A DNA stretch of 64,000 bases. It comes from Parelaphostrongylus tenuis (lineage: Eukaryota > Nematoda > Chromadorea > Rhabditida > Metastrongylidae). The translations under genes were made by a program, and so were the position numbers. The stretch is taken from assembly GCA_019055375.1 (NCBI GenBank), contig JAHQIW010007220.1, positions 62,001-126,000 on the forward strand, read 5' to 3'. Positions 11,481 through 24,350 of this stretch are shown here, piece after piece. The notes under the pieces are model-generated. The model was given only the letters and a program-made list of their open reading frames with translations. It made no database searches and was not told the origin of the DNA. Every line of letters starts with the position of its first letter. Position 1 is the stretch's first letter.

Positions 11481-12117
11481 CACTTATGAAAATCTTCTTG
11501 ATGTCCACCTCGGGAGAAGGACACCAACCTTATGTGTCGCTAGGCTAGATAGCTCATAATCTATTGACGGTCTGAGATTCATCAACGTAACTAAAAAACC
11601 TATGTAATCCGGATGTTTGATACTCAATTCTGAATTAATATGTGTCATTAAACTCTGAAGAATATGATGGAGAAACCTAAATCTATCACTTATGATGACC
11701 TTGATGGGCTTTGCGAGCGATTCCACTTCAATTATTACTTTTACTAATAGGAACTCCATCACTGAATGTGACGCAAGATTCAACATAAACACTCCGTAAA
11801 GCTTCTAGTTCAGCTCACTGATCTTCTCGTATTTCACTCATGTTCAATTAAATATAAATCTGGTAAACGGAATTACTAACAAGGAAATCGAAGCTTTCTT
11901 AGATTGACAAATGATCATTGTATATGAAAGACAAGCCAGCTCGATGGACAATTCAAAATTCTCAGATAAAAAAGTTAAGCTGCTCTTTTGAGACTTCATC
12001 GTTCCAAGCAATACTTTATTCTTCCCCTCAGAAAGGTCTGTACAATGAGTAAATCAAAACAAAAATATGCTACTAGTAAAACAGTGAAACAATGCACGGC
12101 TTTTGAAAGAAGAATAT

Positions 12118-12685
12118 TCACTGAGAAGTCTTCTTGGTGTGCAAATCTCTGAATTTCCTTAAGATCGTCATCATCAAGTTCATTCTCCAATGAAGGAATG
12201 AATGCCTAAAATTCCACCAATATTCAAGAACGAAAGTCTCTAAAAAAATAAGAAAACGCAGATTCAAAGGCCTCACCTTGGCCTCTTCAGTATTTTCGGG
12301 ACATAGATTGACTATCTGGGCCACTTCGAACTTGTGTAGAGGTTTCTGAGAGAATATGGCTCGCACGACTTTGATGGTTTCACGATTTTTGAATCGAGAC
12401 AGACGACGTGCATAGTTTAGAGCCTTGATGAAGACCTTAATTGTCCTCAATCAATCACTACGTTATTTGAATTCAGTAATCATGTATGATCCAGTACTAC
12501 TCAGATACAAGTACGGAGCCGCACAAATGCTGGAAGAAAGAAAAGAATTAAATAAAAACGAGGAAAAATAACCAACTTCGCTCATGTCTTCATTTTCATC
12601 TTTTGCCTTATTCTGCTGTTGCCGGTGATCCACTAACAAGAAACCTCCGATGTTAACAATGCGTCGCAGTTTTGTGATTCCAATT
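12118..12685 (-). pseudogene. rpb-4: RNA polymerase II subunit RPB4 homologue, frameshifted
   Basis: Three exons on the minus strand match RPB4/POLR2D. Exon 12577-12685 gives CDALLTSEVS, then after a 1-base loss LLVDHRQQQNKAKDENEDMSE. Exon 12277-12435 gives [20 protein letters not shown]... and [21 protein letters not shown], the strongly conserved core. Exon 12118-12205 gives [18 protein letters not shown], then after a 1-base gain [14 protein letters not shown], matching the usual short C-terminus. Introns are about 141 and 71 bp, with GT and AG ends (acceptors TTAAG and TTTTAG). RPB4 with RPB7 forms the stalk of RNA polymerase II. The N-terminal exon is not visible within the next kilobase. 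Two frameshifts plus the missing start suggest a partial segmental-duplicate pseudogene. Retained introns rule out a processed copy. Base-calling errors could mimic the frameshifts. Confidence 0.8.
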
Positions 12686-12699
12686 CTAAAGAAAAGCGC

Positions 12700-14740
12700 A
12701 ATTTCATTTATTTTATGAATTCTTGTTGGTTCAGCTGCGTTCTTCCCCAAAGTCCAGAGGTAAGCCTAATGAGGGCTTCTTCAGGTTGTCACCACCCTTT
12801 GTGGATCAGAGGGAGATTACCCCCTTACGACTCGTAGCTACCAAGGAGGCGGTCATTTCTTGTACAGTTTACTCTCAGATGGGCTTTCTGAGTGGGAATG
12901 GCGGGCTTCCTATCAGCTAGGATGATCCTAGTGGGGGTGAAGGGGGGGGGGGCATTCGCTGTACTTTACAATCCAGCACCCAGGGACACCACCCAATCAC
13001 GATGAGGCGGCAGATAATTTGGTAGACGAACAGAATAGCAGACCACTAGCACAGCGGGGAACACTGCTAGAGTGCGAGAGAGAAAGAATGGAAACTATGG
13101 CGAGGTTTGCACCATCAGTGAAGACTGGGCGTTCAATTATTCAACTTGGCAAGGAACTTATACATACACTTTGATCGTTAATGAACGGCTCCTGCAGCCC
13201 TCAACAGAAGTATGGTACTTTATATTGCCTCTACTACTGAATTTTTATCTGATATTTCGAGCCTGTTTACCTCTCACATATAAACTTCGTAATGTTGTCA
13301 CCGCGCTGATCACAACATAAGACTCGACGAGGCGAGTGTACAGTGCTGATTCGGGTCCGTGAAGCACCTGAGATCCGTTCGGTTAGCCACTGAAGAGGCA
13401 AAAGTTCGTTCCCTAACGGATTTCCAAATGGAACCTCCGGAAGTAACTTGCGAGTTTCTACTGGTGTGCGAGCTTCCTATAGAACATTACGATTTGACAC
13501 TTGAGCATTACCGCTCTTCGAGGCCTATGTGTTGGCACGTTACTGTAATTAAAAGGAAACACCTCTCGACGTTGACGTCATACAACTCGTTGACACCATT
13601 TTTGTGATCTGCGACCACAACATCCATGTTTATGTCTTTCTATGTAATCAACTTTCGAAAACGCACCTTAGAGAACTAGTGGAGTAGTAAGCAGCTCATG
13701 AAGATCAAATCTTTATGATATACAATACGCAACCATAATCGCTTGATTCTGAACGCACACACTCAGAGATGCCTAACAGCCACTATTTTAGAGCTACCAA
13801 AGACATATTCCGAATGGCCTCCTTCTTTTGCAGCTCGAAAAATGGCGATATCAGTAAAATACTCAATTTTCCAACGAAACAAATGGATATTACCAGTAAA
13901 AACTACTACCCTTGGAAAACCGCATCTCGGTGGCGTCCTCGTCGATCGTTTCGACAGATTGTTTCGCTACAGACGACATTTCGAGACACCTCAAGGCGTT
14001 AAACAACGACTACTACCGTAGCACAGGCAAACGCTAAGAAATTTCAAACCGCTGAAATACGACTTAGATCAAACCTAGTGGATCATGCGGTACAAATAAC
14101 ACTGATTCAGCTATTTAAATCACCAACCAAAAAAAAGAGAGAAACAATTTGGGGATATCAGCTATCGGAAGGATGCGACCCGTACCTATACTTGACCACA
14201 ATTGAACGTGAAATACCACATGTGGTCCTCAGTTACATCTCTACTAGTTTGATCGGTGCTTTGCTTTTAAAGTTGGAGCGCACAAACTACTACAAACATT
14301 TTTCCCAGGGACTTATGAGGGAATAAACAGGACATAGTGATGCCCTGGAGTTATGGTGATATATCGTGTTCTATCTGAGGCAACATGAGCCAAGACGAAA
14401 GTGGCTATCATTCAAAACGTTCAAATTTCTATGCGCACCGAAATAGCTATTGATGATCTCTATCGGTTGCGCCACATTGGAAACTAGGAAAATTGTATGG
14501 TAAATGGGATTCTGAGAGGGTATTATCATCACCAAATGATAGAATATCACAGTAGAGACTTCCATAAGGGTTACTCTAGAGAAAGAGTGTTCATCTGTTC
14601 AAGAGTTCTCTATGTTCCAGCGATAAAGCTACATTATTGTAAAAGGTAACATATTTCCGCTTGGCTTATAACATTTGTTTCTTTTTAAATATCTGTGCTT
14701 TTGTAGCTTTTTTATGGCTTAAGAAATGCAGATCTGAGCT
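12700..14740. other. No supported gene; repeat-like
   Basis: Includes a second copy of the 6.15-kb dispersed repeat at 12955-13035 and several overlapping open frames (13359-13607, 13743-14021, 14078-14326 plus) with no recognisable motif. No acceptor/donor series indicating a gene was seen. Confidence 0.35.
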
Positions 14741-14746
14741 TAATTT

Positions 14747-16112
14747 GTGAGAAAATCTTCACAGCATTTATGCAAAAGACTCATTGCCAAAAACTGGTAC
14801 TCCAGCGGCGTCTTAGCTAAGAGTCTGCTGCAAAGCTATATATACTATAGTGGAACATGCAGAAATAGCAGGAAGGGCTTGCCTAAGAAGGTCGTGGAAG
14901 GAAAACTGCGCAAGGGAGAGTGGAAAGCCATGTAGGATCATAAGGCATTATGGTTCTGCGATTAAAGGACAAAAGAAACGTCACAGTGCTTTCAACAGCT
15001 CACAGCACTGTCAATCCTTGCGCGGACAAGTTTGAAGTCGTCGAGATGCACAATAGGAGGAAGTCTCTGGTGGAACAAACTGACCAGATGGCTGCCATAT
15101 AACCATTCTTCAGGAGGACTAATATATGCTGAAAGCGTTTCGCTCGTTCTTGGGCTTCGTAATTTGGTCAGGGAGATTTTAAATAATTAGGCGCTGTTTT
15201 TACTAAAATTACTTTTATGAAAATCTCTCTGACGATGAACTATCTTTCCTAGCAATAAACTTTGCATACAATCAAAGTTTATTGGTAGGAAAGATAACAA
15301 AAAATTTTATTGTGAAGTTGATACAACGCATTGTAAGGGCGAAATGGGTCAATCTTCTCCTTCAGTACAACGTAGTAATGCGATTCATTCAGGAAGGAGG
15401 CTTACTTTCAAAGCGGCGTCATTCAGGTTATCGAATGACTAATAAGAGCATCAACTGATCAGAAAAAATGTTACATGGAATCAGAGAAAAAAAAGATTTT
15501 TCTTGCAGGAAGCGGTTTTTTCGTTGTAACAGAGGATTTTTCTAATGCATGAGCATTTTCTTTACTATAAACTATTTATAAGAGGGTTTTCTGTAAGATC
15601 CCTTTACTTTAAATTACAACTATTAATCTATATCGATATCTATCCTGGAATCAAAATTTTACTTTGTAATGCCAAGAAATGCCTTGCGAAGTTGATAAAA
15701 AACGAACTCGGACTGCAAAACGTGTCATTTTTTGTTTTCCAACGAGCTATAGAAGTCTTTTGGCAAAGCAAAAATAGTGAGAGATAGAAAAGCATTGGTA
15801 AAAAGACAGAATTAAAGTTATATAACGGGTGGAAATGAGTTCCTTTTCACAATAATTGCTTCTTCAGATGAAAACTCAAATGATTTCTTGATACATGGGT
15901 ATTTCTTCAAAACATAAAACTCTTATCGAAGTATCTCCTGTTATATTTCATCATTTCATCACAAAAATATCCCCTCAGTATCTCAGATTACTACCACAAT
16001 TCCATCGCAAAGCTGATACTACAGACTTCGCCCCGTCGCGCCGCCGCGCCTCCCCGCCGCACACGCGGTGTGCGACATAGGCCGTAATCGGCCCTTGTCG
16101 TTGCCAGCGTGT
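14747..16112 (+). mobile_element. piggyBac element, truncated right half (copy 1)
   Basis: The 5' part (14747-15120) encodes the C-terminal part of a piggyBac transposase: GTCRNSRKGLPKKVVEGKL then RKGEWKAM-stop; past the stop, other frames continue the KDKRDVTVLSTAHS-like block. The 3' part (15150-16112) matches 58.5-59.4 kb in reverse, including a subterminal palindrome at 15248-15297 and the GC-rich end (CGCCGCGCCTCCCCGCCGC, CCCTTGTCGTTGCC). It ends at TTTAA, 16112-16116, consistent with the TTAA target of this superfamily. The left half is missing, and stops interrupt the transposase. Confidence 0.8.
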
Positions 16113-16119
16113 TTAAAAG

Positions 16120-18460
16120 TTATCTTTAGCCTTCAACCCCTACGAGACCGTGGACCCACGGCCTTTGAGTCCTTAATCTTCAGTGCCTGCATTTACCGTT
16201 GTTAGAACCAACACGTTGGAGGTTAGAGAAGAAGTGCCCGTGGGATTACGGTCCCGTAAGGGTTCTAGATATTTAGGCGCTCGAGATTGGTGAATGTATC
16301 AGTAGTGGTACTTCAGACGCTAGTGTAGAGTTGTGATACCATCAATTTTGCCTAAGCCTAAGCCTGAAGTGACACCTTATTTGAGGAAATTAGATCGAAA
16401 AATATCTGAGAGATGATGGGATCACAAATCTCCACAAAGGCTGCGTCTTGATGGCTGACGTTCCGTCGACTTAACCTTCTTTAAAACCTTGAGATATGTA
16501 GTCTTGAACGATCCATTTGCTTTCAAAAGGGGTTGTATTAAGTTGACAGCGGATTTGTTAATATTTGTATGCACTAAGATTTTGGTTCCAGGAATACTTA
16601 GTATCTGCATTGAGATGAATTATTCATGGGAAAATTTTGCATACAAGAACTTCCATTTATCCTAAGACTTTTTCCTTTTTTAGAACAAAAGCCTTATCGA
16701 TGGAATATTAGCACATTCCCAACATTATTCAGATTTCTCTCGACATTCCTGCAAGATTGTTACTTGAAAACAGATTTTCTGCAATGTGAGACTTTGAAAA
16801 TTATATTTATTGAGGAGATTACAGCTTGTAGTTGGAGTTTCAAAGTTACACTCATCAATTAAAACGTTCTGCCTCTCAATAGATTACTATGAATCATTCT
16901 AGTTCTTTCAAATATGACAACTTTAATGCAAGAATTGTTCCTTTTTAAAAAAAATTTTCAGTTGATAACACCAACGAAGAGCTTCTTCATGATCAAGAGT
17001 GAGTAACAATGGGAGCATTTCTCCCATACAGAGATAAGAAGAAGTTTCTCCACTGACTTTTTACTGGATATTTCTCATTTACTTCCCAAAAAGTCTTAAA
17101 CACAAATTTATCAATTGTACACTCCAGTATAAATTTTTTGAGATCTTTTCTATTAGACGGCGACAAGCGAAGAAACGACTCCTTTGACAGGGCTAGAACT
17201 TCGCTTAGAAATGTTAATAACTATTCGAAAGCTTAAATCGTTGGTTATCTCGCTCCATGACCGTTTTTTGAAAGCGCGTTTTTATGAAGCTATAAAATTT
17301 GAAACTAAGCTATTTTTTGCATCGTCAGCGCAGTTTTGTTCCGCAAAATCATTGGTTTAAATTCTCAGAACTTGTGCAGTCAATTCAAAGTGCATTTAGA
17401 ATACCCCAGTGAAACTGCTTGTCGCTCACCACTTCAACGAAAACAACAAGGAACTGCTGATTCAGCGTCTTTCAACGTTCATAAAAACTCCTATCGCAGC
17501 CGATAATACAGTACTGGTGGTGCTTGCAATTTGTCATTCGCGAGGCAGGCAAAACAGAGCTTATTACTTTCAAGGTGAAAATTTTCGCTAGCTTACTTGA
17601 AATGAATGCAATTCTCAGCTTCATCCACTGCATTCGTGACTACTATCATGTGCTAAGCATAATGTGACAGAGATTTTCAAATAATTTTCTTCTGAAGAAC
17701 AGCAGTATATAGATAACTTTTGAATCCCGATCTTCAAGTTGTGCTATGTTACATAGCAAATTTGTGAACTGAAGAAAGTGTTCTATCGTTATCCATTAGG
17801 ACAATGTTGGAGTTGAATGAATGCACTTCTATATAGTTCTTCTTCTTGTGAGAATCAATAATATTTGATTGGATAGAAAGTTTTGAAATATTCTGAATAT
17901 TCTGGGAGCCAGTAATACAGAAGCGGCTGTATTGGTAATATATTATAATAATAAAAAACAATATTTTGGGTCTTTTAGATGATACTTTAAAAAACGTTTC
18001 CATAAATGTGGTGCACCAGTGAATAGTTTACGACAGTTTTACACGAATGAAATGATAGTTCACTATACGAAACGTACAATAACGATTTTTCTACACATAG
18101 TGCAGAAACTGTGAGAATTTGACTGCGTTACATAAACATCGATTTCGATGAAAAACTTGGAACGTGAAAAAGGTGTATAGGGAAGCTTTTGCTCAGCGTC
18201 ACATCATCCGTCTTCTTAACCGTACGTCTTCGACTAACTACGTCTAACATATCTTGATACATTGACAGTTCATGTCGTAGGATTATGTGTCTCTCAATAA
18301 GACTAGTTCACTTGATGTAATTCCTTATTTTACGACAAATACTGGCACCGTTTCCCTTTTCCTTCATCATGGATGGATTTTTGGTGGTATCTCATTCCGC
18401 GCTGTTTTTAAAACGTTCGGGATGCTTTCACTTGAGCTTGTAATTTGCAGAATTCTTTAA
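16120..18460. other. No supported gene
   Basis: AT-rich sequence. A short run GCCTAAGCCTAAGCCT (16350-16365) equals 2.7 nematode telomere units. Blocks around 17.28-17.57 kb resemble 39.85-40.0 kb (CATAAAAACTCC..., GCAATTTGTCATTCGCGA), a dispersed repeat. No exon of the gene family was found upstream of copy B. Confidence 0.4.
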
Positions 18461-18469
18461 GAATCGAAA

Positions 18470-19764
18470 ATGGACATTCTTGCAAGCATTGCGAAAGCTC
18501 GAACCGTACTCTTTGCAGTTTCGTTCCTGGACGCAATGTCGACTGTGCTGGGATGTGGAGTGATGCCTGCAGGTCAAGGTAGTGAACAGAATATTGTTGT
18601 TATACCACAACTAATCCCAAATTCGGATAAGAAACAAACTCTAATTCAGAATGAAGAGGGCATCATCAGGACTCAAAGGGCATTGTAGTTCAACCTTTTG
18701 AGAGAACAATCATGAATTTATATAAAAAGCTAAAGAAATCAATTAGGAGAGTAGTTTGATCTTTCAGATGAATAATTACATTATTCCTTCAACCGACTAT
18801 TTTTCAATAAAGATATTGTGAATTCATTGCAGTGAGCACTAGGAGGTTTACTGTCACCGGCTTCAGAACTTTGCCTGTTGCCATGGTTTACACTGGAAAG
18901 CCCGAAATTTCTACTCGGGTTGCCGGCATCGCAACAAGCAAGGATGGAGCTCAAGCATTTGTGTCACGTCTAGTGATGCAAACAGTGAGTTTGGAACTCA
19001 TAACCTAAGTGTTCATATTTTTATAACAGTTCTTAGCAGTCTAATGGATAGCATCGACCGTGGGTATTGAATATTGAACATTCATTTGAAAGTTTCAAAA
19101 GAAAGTATAGCATGCACTGTGCAAAAACTGAACTGAGTTTGTTATTGTACAAAAAACGAGCAAATTTGAGAATTCATTGGCAGATGCCGTAGAATATAAG
19201 ACAAACTGTCATAGTGGTACCAAAATTAAAGTCAACAAATTGGTGGCAATTTTAAGCAGGTTCTTTCAAATTTTCTTTTTTAAAATGTGTCATAGTCATT
19301 CTGTAAGTTGTTGGCTTGGATTGCTTTCAAGAATGAAAGAAAATCACTCATATCTTCAGCTTCTTTCAAATTTCTACTGTAATAAATAGTGTAAACTTTC
19401 CGAAACTCATATTTTCTTGCAGTCGACCCCGCGATTAGAGAGAACTGCTTCATCATTGGCAGCACGGTGACCGGAATTTGTATTGCAGGGGAAAAGAAAA
19501 AGGAGACTTGTACGAACAAAAATATGGTAGCTGCTGTTCCAGCTAATCACACATCAATCTCAGGAATTCTCGCGGTTTGGATAGTTTTTTTCCTGGAATT
19601 TCATTTTCTTAAGATTACAAATTTGTGTAGACCACAAACATCATCATGGCGAATTGGTCGACAACGATGTGGCTAGCGTAATGAGCAGAGCAGTTCGAAT
19701 GTTGGCATCAGGACCGTTTGGATCGCATTTCTTTTCGGCAATTGTCACTATCGGCGCAAATTGA
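18470..19764 (+). pseudogene. GCGVMPAGQ/MANWS secreted-protein family gene (copy B)
   Basis: Best-preserved copy. Exon 1 (18470-18578) encodes a signal-peptide-like start (hydrophobic VLFAVSFLDAMSTVLG) then CGVMPAGQ, donor GTAGTG. Exon 2 (18833-18984) reads RRFTVTGF, then LPVAMVYTG, then RVAGIATSKDGAQAF and LVMQT, donor GTGAGT. Exon 3, which in other copies encodes FDVLE...LLPDAVI, is not found between 18985 and 19422. Exon 4 (19423-19574) reads RENCFIIGSTVTGICIAG... Exon 5 (19631-19764) opens TTNIIMANWSTTMW, loses one base (ATGTGG-CT-AGC), then reads SVMSRAVRMLASGPFGSHFF and ends in TGA. The missing exon and the 1-base deletion make it probably non-functional. I infer a small secreted nematode-specific protein; no function is known to me. 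Confidence 0.7.
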
Positions 19765-19769
19765 AATGG

Positions 19770-22700
19770 AGCTGTGATGTTTCTAAGACTACGATTCTAT
19801 GAAGCGATGTTTGTTGCGTCATCACAGTACCAATAAACTAGTGAATTGTACGGGTGCTAAATTCTCAGAGTAAGCAATAAATACAAAACAGAACCTTCAA
19901 TGTGGGAAATCTGTTCTTCCTCAAATTAACTAGAATGTTTCAAATATCACTCGCAGTAGAACATCTGTTCATTTGCAGTTCGAGAAAATACATCGATGCC
20001 TCACTGTTGATCATAAAGAGGATAGTTAGAGAAAGATCAAACTAATAACATACTTGAAATGAATAGCTGGAATCAGTTCTACTGCAACTCCACCTCAAAT
20101 CCGTTGCAAATGTATCCACTAGCCCATCGAGACTTGTTAATATGTTCTGGATGGTTTTTTCCAATCTGGCAGATCAGAATAATGAGAGCTTCAGAGCATA
20201 TTAATTATCAGGAACAGATCTGTGTTGCTGTAAAGATGGTTATCACATCCGTTGTGGAAATTGCTCGATAAACGTATAAATGAAAGACGTTTGAATCATG
20301 TACGATAGCGGTTTCCATCAGGACCTGTTGCATGCCTTATGAAACACCATTAAGCTAATGAACAACTAGCCCTAGTTGTCGAAAGCAATTTGAACATTCA
20401 CTCCAAAAGATCGTACCTTTCGTTTCAAGTGTTTCTCTGGACACGCTCATATTTCCATACGCCTGATGGAAATTTTTTGAGCCATGCAATGTGGCGGGCC
20501 TGTTTACAACTAATCTACGCGTTGGAGCTGAGCGATCGATTGATCACGTGTAATATTAAAATGTGGAATGGGACTAGTTATTCGATTGGAATTTTTGTCC
20601 TCTTCGAAAGAAATACCAGATAAAAAATTACACTTAGATACTCCAAAAATTCCCCTGCACGTTTGATTGCTTTTCGTGCTTACAGCAAATTATAAGCATG
20701 ATAAAACTGAGGCCGAGCGAAGGGCGTGAAATACAATGTCATTTTGGATTTTAGAGCTTCATAAAAGGGTGCTCTAGAATACGCTTATGTACGGCTCTAG
20801 CTAGAGATTTACGCTTTTTAATGAGTACTAACGCTTTTGTGAAAAAACTCTTACCCGCAAAATGCTGTTGAATACTTTTTTGTCGCCGTCTATCGGGAAA
20901 GAACCGGCAATACCTATATAGCAGCTGCCAGCTCATCTGAATTTAATTGCAATATATGCCGGCAAAACCAAAGCCGGTGACGGTTTGTTGCTAATATCAT
21001 CGCTGCAAAAGACGGAGCGTTAGCAGAAAAAAATCTTGATGACGTAGTAGTACTACGCGTTCCTAGTATAGGTTAAACGCCAATTCAACTACCAAGTTTA
21101 AGCTTTGCATATCACTCATAATTATTAGATGTAAATTATTACGCTGTTCCATAGTTTCAATTGCATTCCAACACTCTTGTCAATTTATTTCCTACTTAAT
21201 TTGAAGGTTATTATTTAACAAAAGAATACTATCGTGATTAATGATGTGCGAATTGGATGCCTTCCTCGTAGAGAACCACGAGGCTGTCGACCAAAGTAGT
21301 CGGTGAAACACTTCCAAGCTGGTTGCAGTGTTAGAATTTTTTCTCGCACAGATGCTGTCTCAGCGCGTGGAAGAGTTCTCCAAAATGTGACGGTGATTGA
21401 GCGTTGTTTAGAAGAAGGACGGTACTGAGCCATTTTGAACGCTTTTCTTGCACATCTGTTGTCGATTTTTGAATTTGTTTCCCTTAGGCATCGGTATTGA
21501 TTGTCTGCTTGTTGCAGTATCTCTTAGAACAGCATACCTTGCCAATCCCACAAAAGTGAGAGAATAATCTTTTGAGCATGGAATTTAAATTCTGGCTCAG
21601 CTGACAGGTAATCGCCGTGAGAAAGCCACTAAAAGTGGCATGTTGCTTTGTAGTAGACCCAGAATCGATTTCCAGTGATGATGGGCTTGAAGAAGTCCTT
21701 CCTGCTTGGTCACAGAAAAAGATCTTCGCAGATAGCCCAGCGTACAGCTCTTCGTGATCGGTCATTGCAAGAGATGTTCATTAATAGATCACTTTGCGCA
21801 GTCCACTTCAATTAAAAGGCAATTGGACTCATTGTATTATGGACATATTCTCCAAAATAGAAAATATCAAAACGACAGCATGAAAGAAATCATTGGACAA
21901 TTTAGTAAATTCTGCTCTTTGTGGGACAAGCTACTATAATTTTGTGCTTTTTTTATGAGAATCACCAGACCTACTATGGTCCAAGAAATTTGGCACATGC
22001 ATACTCAAGAGTTGGCTACTGATTCAAATAAACATGAATTTATGCTAGCATGGAAACTCGTTGCTTGTTATCAGCGGCTTTCTCTCCCTTTCGTGAAAAT
22101 AAGCTGTTTCGCAAATATGGAGAAGATTTAATTTTTTTAGAGTTTTGAACAGCAGAATGGATGAAACAGAATCTTTGGTTTATCACGAACAGATGACTCT
22201 TCAACTCGCTGTGTCACTCTTCTCTGGAGACTCCTACGTCTACTGTAGACTGTGGGGCTTCGAAAATATGAGTTAATACAAGTGGTTCTAGTCAGCGCGT
22301 CAAAGTCGTATACCGTCTCACCATGTTCTTTCCATACTAATGCGTGGGCTCCAATCTGGCGCTCTCCAGCTATCCTTTTACACTCGATCTTCGCGTTGAA
22401 ATTATCAGTAGTAACCTCAAGGAGTAAATGCTTTTGTCTACAAACTTTTACAGCTTTCTATTAAGCATTTCGACTCCACCTTCGCCATACCTTGATGCTG
22501 GTGCATGGCAACGAATTTGGTCGAAGCCACTATTGATCCACAAAGTTGAAGTTTAAGATTCTTATTTGATTTGAGTTTCTAAGCACTTGATTGCATTGCT
22601 GCTGGTACACAAATTTTGTGGTAACGAGCACATGAACGTCTCCTTTACAATCGCATTTACCAGGATTAGTCCATCTCCATTGTCATAATTAAAGTAAAAC

Positions 22701-23190
22701 CGACGGCGTCTTTCCGCCTCTGCTAATTCGACGACGTGAGCGCAGTCTAAATTAACCTTAAGATCGCATGCAGTCTTCGTATCTGTCCTACGAAGCTCCG
22801 CAATGTCGCAGATCACTTTTGAATCCAGTCAAACCAAAGCTAAATTCTTCTAATACGCGACCTTCTCTAAGCTCCGTAGGCTCTAAGTGTGAGGAGTGGA
22901 TACTGACCGATGATGTGCTAGTCCACGATGAGGAGAAATGTTTATTCAATGCATTGCCTCAATGTGTACTTTTAGTCACCTGATCGCAAAGTTTGACCAG
23001 TTTGATTATTTTCGCCAGCAAGTTTCCAGCTAGTTTATCAAAATTTTAGAACAATATTGCAATCGACTCAAAGGCGACACCCTTTAAGAGCAATTATTAG
23101 AGCATCATCAGTGAAATGAGACAATTTGAGAGTGGGGAACAATGATTCAAAATACACCAAATTCACTTTGCTGGTCAGATTGATTTTGTA
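19770..23190. other. No confident gene
   Basis: Scattered open frames. The minus frame at 22562-22816 (CDLKVNLDCAHVVELAEAER, then RRRFYFNYDNGDGLILVN) has coding-like composition, but I do not recognise it and could not place flanking splice sites. The frames at 21215-21433 and 21484-21765 minus are likewise unidentified. Confidence 0.35.
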
Positions 23191-23191
23191 A

Positions 23192-23245
23192 CAACTAGCA
23201 TCACCATCAGAGCAATTCAAATGTTGACCGACGTTGGTAGCTCTT
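23192..23245 (+). pseudogene. Possible relic of family exon 5
   Basis: ACAACTAGCATCACCATC followed by AGAGCAATTCAAATGTTG matches the beginning (TTNIIM) and centre (RAVRML) of exon 5 in other copies, as if the part encoding MANWS...MWQSV had been deleted. No other exon was recognised nearby, so it may be chance similarity. Confidence 0.3.
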
Positions 23246-23984
23246 ACAAAAAGATCTGTCTCCTACTAAGTCGCGGGAAAGCGATGCACATAGCAAAACG
23301 GATTGGCTTTCTATGGCATATTCACGTTCAATAAAATTAGTGTTTCCGAAAAGGACCTACGACAACGGAGGCAGTCGAGCTCTTGGAGCTGGCCTGAGCG
23401 GTCGCCTATCTATTTCTCTCCTTCCTAAACGTGCCCCATCTCTTGATTGCATGCTAATCGCTCTCGCTGATTTCATGATTTGACGTAGCCTCGTTGCATA
23501 CATACTGCTTGCTGATGACCACGTCACATAAGGCGTGTAGGGTTGTGTACCTTGCCCAGTGAGCGATTATTCATAATTCGATGACAATTGTAGTGCAAGC
23601 CCGTGTCGCGGAGAAGAACCCAATAATGAGAGTAATGGGCGAATCACCCACGTAGGATAGGCAGCAGGTTTGTAAGACAATCTGAATTCTTGCTACGTGC
23701 ATATATGAATCATGCAACAGTAGTACTTACATGCCATCTACCCAACGTACCACCCCGTGGTCTCTTCCTTCCGACGAGGCCATGATATCTCCCTGAGTCT
23801 TCGTTGCCTAGTTGTGGCTTGCAAGCACTCTAAGTACTTCTCGAAAATTGTCCGTTAGTTCTTACTGCGTGGCCGCGTGTATTTTGACGTATTGACTCAT
23901 CACTCATTACTCATGGTCGGTCGATTAATAGTCGATTGGATTCCGGCCAACTATTGATCGATTCCAAATAAAAAAATGTTTAGA

Positions 23985-24350
23985 CCCTAAACGAGGTTGG
24001 TACGCCAGAGCTATACACCGGTGTTTCGGAGGTTTCGGCCTCCTCGTCAGTGACCCCCGCCCCACAATAAACCCTGCACTGTAGCAAGGAGGGAGGCGCA
24101 TGTGGTGATGGCATAGTGTACAATGACACTGGTCCATCACTACTTTTCAGTCGACCGAATTCGGTTGGTAGACCAAAAATATTCCATAAGATCGACTGTT
24201 TTGAAAACTCGTAATAAACATTCAAAATATTTCCAAGAAAAAGAACTAAACTAGGAAAAAGAAAGAATTAGGCTCTAAACATTCTTTTTTTGGAATCCTT
24301 TTGAATGTTTATTACAAGGTTTTAAAACAGTCGATCTTATGAATTATTAA
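23985..24350. repeat. Penelope-type terminal block and inverted repeat
   Basis: The block ACGAGGTTGGTACGCC, CACCGGTGTTTCGGAGG, TCCTCGTCAGTGACC, GCAAGGAGGGAGGC, CACTGGTCCATCAC is repeated at 40390-40560. Adjacent, 24179-24240 and 24278-24346 form an inverted repeat (ATAAGATCGACTGTTTTGAA and its reverse), also related to 40580-40650. The opening block resembles the arm end of the Penelope-like element at 51.1 kb (GCGAGGTTGGTAAACTAG). Confidence 0.55.

Larger units (their letters stand above)
9860..12117. other. No convincing gene; contains a dispersed direct repeat
   Basis: Besides the direct-repeat pair listed separately, I find only short open frames without domain or splice support. The minus frame 11484-11792 shares faint similarity with 14371-14565 minus (AKPIKVIIS against AQPIEIINS), suggesting an old repeat. 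Confidence 0.35.

Noticed and set aside
16350..16365. Interstitial telomere-like repeat (GCCTAA)n
   Set aside because: Under three units; could be chance or a tiny remnant and does not indicate a chromosome end.
21215..21433. Minus-strand 72-codon frame considered as transposase fragment
   Set aside because: No catalytic or DNA-binding motif matches mariner, piggyBac, RTE or Penelope-like proteins.
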